A stretch of DNA of 9,238 nt from Comamonadaceae bacterium (GTDB taxonomy: Bacteria; Pseudomonadota; Gammaproteobacteria; Burkholderiales; Burkholderiaceae_C). This document shows, piece after piece, positions 4,887 to 9,238 of this stretch. The stretch is from positions 1-9,238 of the forward strand of contig JAIXXW010000316.1 of assembly GCA_027490555.1 (NCBI GenBank), given 5' to 3'. The notes under the pieces were generated by a model. The model was given only the letters and a program-made list of their open reading frames with translations. It was not told the DNA's origin and searched no databases. Position 1 is the stretch's first letter; the number at the start of each line of letters is the position of its first letter. The translations under genes were made by a program, and so were the position numbers.

Positions 4887-6602
4887 ATGAGCAGTGCTAC
4901 CCCGGAATTTTGGTCCCGGATGGGCGATGACTTCCAGAACAAACTCGCCAAAAGCTGGGGCGAGGCCATGCAGCATTTCCAGTCCATCGACCTGGGCGGC
5001 ATGAAAAAAAGCCTGGACAGCGTGCCGTCGGTCAAATTCTCGCCGGAAAAATTGCAGGCATTGCAAGGCCAGTATTTCAAGGACGCTGCCGAGCTCTGGA
5101 ACCAAAGCCTGAACAACAGCCTGCAGGTCAAAGACCGCCGTTTTGCGGGTGAGGCCTGGGCCAACAACCCGCTGGCGGCCTTCCATGCCGCCTCCTACTT
5201 GCTCAACGCGCGCACCTTGATGGGCCTGGCCGATGCCGTGGAGGGCGACGACAAAACACGCAGCCGGATCCGTTTTGCCGTGGAGCAATGGGTGGCCGCG
5301 GCTGCGCCAAGCAATTTTTTGGCCTTCAACGCAGAGGCTCAGAAAAAAGCCATCGACACCCAGGGCGAGAGCATCGCCAAGGGCGTGAGAAACCTGATGC
5401 ACGACCTGCAGCAAGGCCACGTCTCGATGACCGACGAGAGCCTGTTCGAAGTCGGGAAAAATGTGGCCACCACCGAAGGGGCGGTGGTGTTTGAAAACGA
5501 ATTTTTCCAGCTGATCGAATACAAGCCCCTGACCGCCAAGGTCTACGAGAAGCCGTTTTTGCTGGTGCCGCCTTGCATCAACAAGTTCTACATCCTGGAT
5601 CTGCAGCCCGAAAATTCGCTCATCCGCTACGCCGTGAGCCAGGGGCACCGCACCTTCGTGGTCAGCTGGCGCAATCCCGACGAGTCCATGGCCCAAAAGA
5701 CCTGGGACGATTACATCGAACACGCCGCCATCCAAGCCATCGGCACGGTGCAGGCGATCACCGGCGCACCCCGCATCAACGCCCTGGGCTTTTGTGTGGG
5801 CGGCACCATCTTGTCCACGGCCCTGGCCGTGCTGGCAGCGCGGGGAGACAAGCCGGTGGCCAGTGCCACCTTCCTGACCACCCTGATCAATTTCACCGAC
5901 ACCGGTGTTCTCGATGTGTTCATCGACGAGAACTTCGTCCGCTTCCGGGAGCAACAGATGGGGCAGGGCGGCTTGCTCAAAGGCCAGGACCTGGCCTCCA
6001 CTTTCAGCTTTTTGCGCCCGAACGACCTGGTCTGGAACTATGTGGTCGGCAATTACCTCAAGGGCGAGACACCGCCACCGTTTGACTTGCTGTACTGGAA
6101 CAGCGACTCGACCAACCTGCCTGGCCCTTTCTACGCCTGGTATTTGCGCAACACCTACCTCGAGAACAACCTGGTCAAGCCGGGCCGGGTCCGGGTCTGC
6201 GGCGAAGCGATCGACCTGCGCAAGGTCGACATGCCGGTCTACATCTACGGCTCTCGCGAGGACCACATTGTTCCGATTGGCGGTGCTTACGCCAGCACCC
6301 AGGTGCTGCCTGGCAAAAAGCGCTTCGTCATGGGCGCCTCGGGCCACATCGCCGGTGTGATCAACCCGCCAGCGGCCCAAAAACGCAGCCACTGGTTGAG
6401 CGACAGCGGCCAATTCCCGTCCGATGTGAACGACTGGATCACCAGCGCCCGAGAAGTGCCTGGCAGCTGGTGGACCGATTGGTCCAACTGGCTCAAGAGC
6501 CATGCGGGCAAGCAGGTGGCCGCCCCCAAAACCTATGGCAAAGCCCGTTCATTCAAGGTCATCGAGGCGGCTCCGGGTCGCTATGTGAAGGCCAAAGCCT
6601 GA
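4887..6602 (+). CDS. phaC: Class I poly(3-hydroxyalkanoate) synthase PhaC
   Basis: This 571-residue enzyme polymerises (R)-3-hydroxybutyryl-CoA, releasing CoA, on the surface of polyhydroxybutyrate granules. It has the class I length (C. necator PhaC1 is 589). The N-terminal region (about 1-200) is the PhaC_N domain and the rest is an alpha/beta-hydrolase core. The lipase-like box is GFCVGGT with catalytic Cys303. The other triad members are Asp459 in REDHIVP and His487 in GASGHIAGVINP. The Asp-His spacing of 28 equals that of Asp480/His508 in C. necator. The stretches SWRNPDESMAQKTWDDYI and FYAWYLRNTYLENNL are typical of class I enzymes. No PhaE or PhaR subunit is expected for this class. 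It is the first gene of the phaC-phaA-phaB block, 21 bases before phaA. Confidence in the function is very high; short-chain substrate preference is inferred from class and context. Confidence 0.97.
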   Translation: MSSATPEFWSRMGDDFQNKLAKSWGEAMQHFQSIDLGGMKKSLDSVPSVKFSPEKLQALQGQYFKDAAELWNQSLNNSLQVKDRRFAGEAWANNPLAAFHAASYLLNARTLMGLADAVEGDDKTRSRIRFAVEQWVAAAAPSNFLAFNAEAQKKAIDTQGESIAKGVRNLMHDLQQGHVSMTDESLFEVGKNVATTEGAVVFENEFFQLIEYKPLTAKVYEKPFLLVPPCINKFYILDLQPENSLIRYAVSQGHRTFVVSWRNPDESMAQKTWDDYIEHAAIQAIGTVQAITGAPRINALGFCVGGTILSTALAVLAARGDKPVASATFLTTLINFTDTGVLDVFIDENFVRFREQQMGQGGLLKGQDLASTFSFLRPNDLVWNYVVGNYLKGETPPPFDLLYWNSDSTNLPGPFYAWYLRNTYLENNLVKPGRVRVCGEAIDLRKVDMPVYIYGSREDHIVPIGGAYASTQVLPGKKRFVMGASGHIAGVINPPAAQKRSHWLSDSGQFPSDVNDWITSAREVPGSWWTDWSNWLKSHAGKQVAAPKTYGKARSFKVIEAAPGRYVKAKA

Positions 6603-6613
6603 TTCGTTTTTTT

Positions 6614-6618
6614 GGAGA
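6614..6618 (+). promoter_or_regulatory. Ribosome binding site deciding the phaA start
   Basis: GGAGA (6614-6618) is five bases before the ATG at 6624. The in-frame TTG at 6612 overlaps this site and is therefore not the start. The ATG gives a 393-residue protein, the same length as C. necator PhaA. Confidence 0.75.
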
Positions 6619-6623
6619 TCAAA

Positions 6624-7805
6624 ATGGAAGACATCGTCATCGTTGCAGCCGCCCGCACCGCCGTGGGCAAATTTGGCGGCTCGCTTGCCAAAACCCCGGC
6701 CACCGAGCTGGGCAGCATCGTCATCCAGGGTTTGCTGGCGCGCAGTGGTCTGCCCAGCGACGCCATCGGTGAAGTCATCATGGGCCAGGTCCTGACCGCA
6801 GGCGTGGGCCAGAACCCGGCACGCCAGGCCATGATGAAAGCGGGCTTGGCCAAGGAAACACCCGCCCTCACGATCAATGCCGTGTGTGGCTCGGGCTTGA
6901 AGGCCGTGATGCTGGCCGCGCAGGCCGTGGCCTGGGGCGACAGCGAGATCGTGATCGCCGGGGGGCAGGAAAACATGAGCGCCAGCCCCCATGTGCTCAA
7001 CGCCAGCCGAGATGGCCAACGCATGGGCGACTGGAAGATGACCGACACCATGATCGTGGATGGTCTGTGGGACGTTTACAACCAGTACCACATGGGCATC
7101 ACCGCCGAAAACGTGGCCAAGGCCCATGGCATCACCCGCGACATGCAGGACGCCCTGGCCCTGGGCAGCCAGCAAAAAGCCGCTGCCGCGCAAGACGCGG
7201 GCAAGTTCAAGGACGAGATCGTGGACGTGTTGATCCCTCAGCGCAAGGGGGATCCGCTGGTGTTCAATGCGGACGAATTCATCAACAAGAAAACCAGTGC
7301 CGAAGCCTTGGCCGGTCTGCGCCCCGCCTTTGACAAGGCCGGCAGCGTGACCGCAGGCAATGCCTCGGGGATCAACGACGGCGCAGCCGCCGTGATGGTC
7401 ATGAGCGCCAAAAAGGCCGCCGCCTTGGGTCTGAAACCGCTGGCCCGAATCGCCGCGTTTGGCACCAGTGGCCTGGACCCTGCCACCATGGGCATGGGGC
7501 CGGTACCCGCTTCGCGCAAGGCGCTGGCCCGAGCCGGCTGGCAGGCGCAGGATGTGGACCTGTTCGAGCTGAACGAGGCCTTTGCCGCTCAGGCCTGCGC
7601 CGTGAACCAGGCCCTGGACATCGACCCCTCGAAAGTCAACGTCAATGGTGGCGCGATCGCCATCGGTCACCCGATTGGCGCATCGGGCTGCCGCATCCTG
7701 GTGACCTTGCTGCACGAAATGCAGCGCCGTCAGGTCCAAAAGGGCCTGGCGGCCCTGTGCATCGGCGGTGGCATGGGCGTGTCGCTGGCCATCGAGCGCG
7801 TTTGA
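6624..7805 (+). CDS. phaA: Acetyl-CoA acetyltransferase (beta-ketothiolase) PhaA
   Basis: This 393-residue biosynthetic thiolase condenses two acetyl-CoA to acetoacetyl-CoA, the first step of polyhydroxybutyrate synthesis. The active-site residues fall exactly where expected from C. necator PhaA: nucleophile Cys88 in NAVCGSG, His349 in GGAIAIGHPIGASG, and general base Cys379 in LCIGGGMG. The NEAFA motif is also present. The protein begins MEDIVIVAAARTAVGKFGGS, typical of the family. It starts 21 bases after phaC with a good ribosome binding site, so co-transcription with phaC is very likely. A related function such as BktB-like longer-chain thiolase cannot be excluded, but the position between phaC and phaB favours PhaA. 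Confidence 0.95.
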   Translation: MEDIVIVAAARTAVGKFGGSLAKTPATELGSIVIQGLLARSGLPSDAIGEVIMGQVLTAGVGQNPARQAMMKAGLAKETPALTINAVCGSGLKAVMLAAQAVAWGDSEIVIAGGQENMSASPHVLNASRDGQRMGDWKMTDTMIVDGLWDVYNQYHMGITAENVAKAHGITRDMQDALALGSQQKAAAAQDAGKFKDEIVDVLIPQRKGDPLVFNADEFINKKTSAEALAGLRPAFDKAGSVTAGNASGINDGAAAVMVMSAKKAAALGLKPLARIAAFGTSGLDPATMGMGPVPASRKALARAGWQAQDVDLFELNEAFAAQACAVNQALDIDPSKVNVNGGAIAIGHPIGASGCRILVTLLHEMQRRQVQKGLAALCIGGGMGVSLAIERV

Positions 7806-7920
7806 AACAACAAGCCCGCCGCGTGGCCTGGCGCACTGCCCCGATGGGTATGTGCCACCTATCATCGCGGTGGGCGCAGATGGATTCCCTTTTCAATTCA
7901 CTCAACACAAGGAGACGATC
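7806..7920 (+). other. 115-base phaA-phaB intergenic region
   Basis: This is the longest gene-free stretch in the window. It carries the phaB ribosome binding site at its end. TATCAT at 7860-7865 resembles a -10 box but has no matching -35. I saw no convincing terminator, repeat or small ORF. It may be a long untranslated spacer within one phaCAB transcript, or hold a weak internal promoter. Confidence 0.5.
7909..7914 (+). promoter_or_regulatory. Strong ribosome binding site deciding the phaB start
   Basis: AAGGAG ends six bases before the ATG at 7921. The frame is open further upstream, back into phaA, but this site and the family N-terminus (MSQKVAYVTGG) place the start at 7921. Confidence 0.8.
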
Positions 7921-8658
7921 ATGAGTCAAAAAGTAGCTTACGTGACCGGGGGCATGGGCGGCATCGGGACCGCGATTTGCCAGCGCCTTCACCAGGAGGG
8001 CTTCAAGGTCATCGCCGGTTGCGGCCCGACCCGTGATTACACCAAGTGGCTGGACGAGCAAAAGGCCCTGGGCTTCACCTTCTACGCCTCGGTGGGCAAC
8101 GTCGGCGACTGGGACTCGACGGTGCAAGCTTTCTCCAAGGCCAAGGCCGAGCACGGCAGCATCGATGTGCTGGTCAACAACGCCGGCATCACCAAGGACC
8201 GCATGTTCTTGAAGATGAGCCGCGAAGACTGGGATGCGGTGATGAACACCAACCTGGACTCCATGTTCAATGTGACCAAGCAGGTGGTTGCCGACATGGT
8301 CGAAAAGGGCTGGGGCCGTATCATCAACATCTCGTCGGTAAACGGCGAAAAAGGCCAAGCCGGTCAGACCAATTATTCCGCTGCCAAGGCCGGCATGCAC
8401 GGTTTTTCCATGGCCCTGGCGCAAGAGCTGGCCACCAAGGGCGTGACCGTGAACACCGTCTCGCCCGGTTACATCGGCACCGACATGGTCAATGCCATCC
8501 GCCCAGACGTGCTGGAGAAGATCGTGGCCACGGTGCCGGTCAAGCGCCTGGGCAAGCCCAGCGAAATCGCCTCCATCATTGCCTGGCTGGCCAGCGAAGA
8601 GGGTGGTTACGCCACCGGCGCAGACTTCTCGGTCAACGGCGGTTTGCACATGGGTTGA
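7921..8658 (+). CDS. phaB: NADPH-dependent acetoacetyl-CoA reductase PhaB
   Basis: This 245-residue short-chain dehydrogenase/reductase converts acetoacetyl-CoA to (R)-3-hydroxybutyryl-CoA, the monomer for PhaC. The Rossmann motif TGGMGGIG is at residues 9-16 and the structural NNAG at 86-89. The catalytic Ser139 lies in NISSVNG, with Tyr152 and Lys156 in the YSAAK motif. GQTNYSAAKAG and PGYIGTDM are typical of PhaB rather than of the fatty-acid reductase FabG, although FabG remains the nearest alternative family. NADPH preference is family knowledge. The gene follows phaA after 115 bases and is the last gene before a strong terminator. No phaR regulator gene follows it in this strand and place, unlike in C. 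necator. Confidence 0.94.
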   Translation: MSQKVAYVTGGMGGIGTAICQRLHQEGFKVIAGCGPTRDYTKWLDEQKALGFTFYASVGNVGDWDSTVQAFSKAKAEHGSIDVLVNNAGITKDRMFLKMSREDWDAVMNTNLDSMFNVTKQVVADMVEKGWGRIINISSVNGEKGQAGQTNYSAAKAGMHGFSMALAQELATKGVTVNTVSPGYIGTDMVNAIRPDVLEKIVATVPVKRLGKPSEIASIIAWLASEEGGYATGADFSVNGGLHMG

Positions 8659-8677
8659 TGCGGCGCATCGCTCTTTG

Positions 8678-8703
8678 AAAAAACCCGCTTTGGCGGGTTT
8701 TTT
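8678..8703. terminator. Intrinsic bidirectional terminator between phaB and the SPFH gene
   Basis: AAAAAACCCGC, loop TTTG, GCGGGTTTTTT form a perfect 11-bp stem with a 4-base loop. A run of six T follows the GC core on both strands. It starts 19 bases after the phaB stop and ends 22 bases before the stop of the convergent gene. It should therefore end transcription from both sides. Confidence 0.92.
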
Positions 8704-8725
8704 CTTGTCCAGGGGCTGGCCGCCG

Positions 8726-9238
8726 TCAACTGCCCGATGGCTTGCCGGTGCCCACCATGTGCATGGCCGAGGCGATCAGGCCCGAAACCTCGGTCATGTT
8801 GCCGGGCACGATCAGCGTGGTCTTGGCGTCCTGGGCCACCTTGGCATAGGCCTGCACGGCCTGTTCGGCCACCTTCAGCTGCACCGCCTGTTCACCGCCG
8901 GGTTGGCGAATGGCGGCCGCGATGCGCTCGATGGCCTGTGCCGTGGCGTTGGCCATTTCGGTGATGGCCGCCGCATCGCCTTGCGCCTTGTTGATGGCGG
9001 CCTGTTTTTCACCTTCTGATCGGGCGATGAAGGCCTCGCGCTCGCCGGTGGCGATGTTGATCTGTTCCTGGCGGCGGCCTTCGGATGCGGCGATCAAGGC
9101 GCGCTTTTCGCGCTCGGCTGTGATTTGGGACTGCATGGCCAGCAAAATCTCTTTGGGCGGGGTCAGGTCCTTGATCTCGTAGCGCAGCACTTTCACGCCC
9201 CAGTTGAGCGCCGCTTCGTCGATCGCGGCGACCACCTG
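8726..9238 (-). CDS. SPFH/Band 7 (stomatin-like, paraslipin/QmcA-type) protein, C-terminal part
   Basis: This is the last 170 residues of a membrane-associated SPFH-family protein; its N-terminal part, including any membrane anchor and most of the Band 7 domain, lies beyond the right edge. The visible start (DEAALNWGVKVLRYEIKDL) is the end of the SPFH domain, followed by TPPKEILLAMQ. A long Glu/Ala/Lys/Gln-rich coiled coil then carries repeating AEREKRALIAASEGRRQEQ and ATGEREAFIARSEGEKQ blocks. The C-terminal hydrophobic segment (VSGLIASAMHMV) is typical of slipins. Such proteins form oligomeric rings or microdomain scaffolds, and in bacteria often pair with an NfeD protein, which cannot be seen here. 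HflK/HflC are related but less similar. The reading frame stays open to the edge; a GTG at 9235 is an internal Val codon, not the start. Confidence 0.88.
   Translation of the reverse strand, partial: QVVAAIDEAALNWGVKVLRYEIKDLTPPKEILLAMQSQITAEREKRALIAASEGRRQEQINIATGEREAFIARSEGEKQAAINKAQGDAAAITEMANATAQAIERIAAAIRQPGGEQAVQLKVAEQAVQAYAKVAQDAKTTLIVPGNMTEVSGLIASAMHMVGTGKPSGS

Noticed and set aside
4791..6503. 570-codon open frame on the minus strand opposite phaC
   Set aside because: It is the mirror of a GC-rich coding gene. The translation is rich in His, Val, Gly and Gln and shows no recognisable motif, while phaC on the other strand has all catalytic residues.
6549..7865. 438-codon open frame on the minus strand opposite phaA
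   Set aside because: It is a shadow of phaA in GC-rich DNA; its composition is typical of antisense frames and it has no domain I recognise.
7837..7865. Internal promoter before phaB (TATCAT as -10)
   Set aside because: The -10-like box matches well, but no -35 box with more than three matches lies at 16-18 bases, so it is not reported as a promoter.
7642..8649. 335-codon open frame on the minus strand opposite phaA and phaB
   Set aside because: It spans two confident genes on the other strand and has a His/Gly/Val-rich shadow composition.

Overview
The window is about 9.2 kb of GC-rich, densely packed DNA that looks like the chromosome of a betaproteobacterium in the order Burkholderiales, most likely family Comamonadaceae. 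That assignment is inference. It rests on the phaC-phaA-phaB order, the sequence style of the PHA synthase and thiolase, the aat-bpt pair, and the small membrane protein lying divergent to phaC. No rRNA or tRNA genes, insertion sequences, CRISPR arrays, phage genes or attachment sites were seen. No stretch longer than about 115 bases lacks a gene.

Left part (1-2220): a secreted D,D-endopeptidase of the PBP7/PbpG type on the plus strand, with its own promoter and a TTG start, converges on an IclR-family regulator on the minus strand. Middle (2200-3770): on the minus strand, aat and bpt form a pair with a 4-base ATGA overlap. They encode two N-degron aminoacyl-tRNA-protein transferases, and iclR follows 75 bases downstream with a likely promoter of its own. 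Next (3769-4800): pgeF (YfiH/laccase-domain family) is divergent from aat and overlaps tail-to-tail by 93 bases with a small two-helix membrane protein gene on the minus strand.

Right part (4887-8703): a complete polyhydroxybutyrate pathway, phaC-phaA-phaB. PhaA condenses two acetyl-CoA, PhaB reduces acetoacetyl-CoA with NADPH, and PhaC polymerises the (R)-3-hydroxybutyryl-CoA into storage granules. All catalytic residues of the three enzymes are visible. The block ends in a near-perfect intrinsic terminator that can also serve the convergent gene on its right, a 5'-truncated SPFH/stomatin-like gene (8726 to the window edge).

Overall this is an ordinary housekeeping and storage-metabolism region. 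I found no credible undescribed multi-gene system. The items most worth a second look are the 93-base antisense gene overlap, a perfect inverted repeat over the iclR promoter, the long Lys/Ala/Ser linker in the PBP7-like protein, and the 115-base phaA-phaB gap with no phaR directly after phaB.
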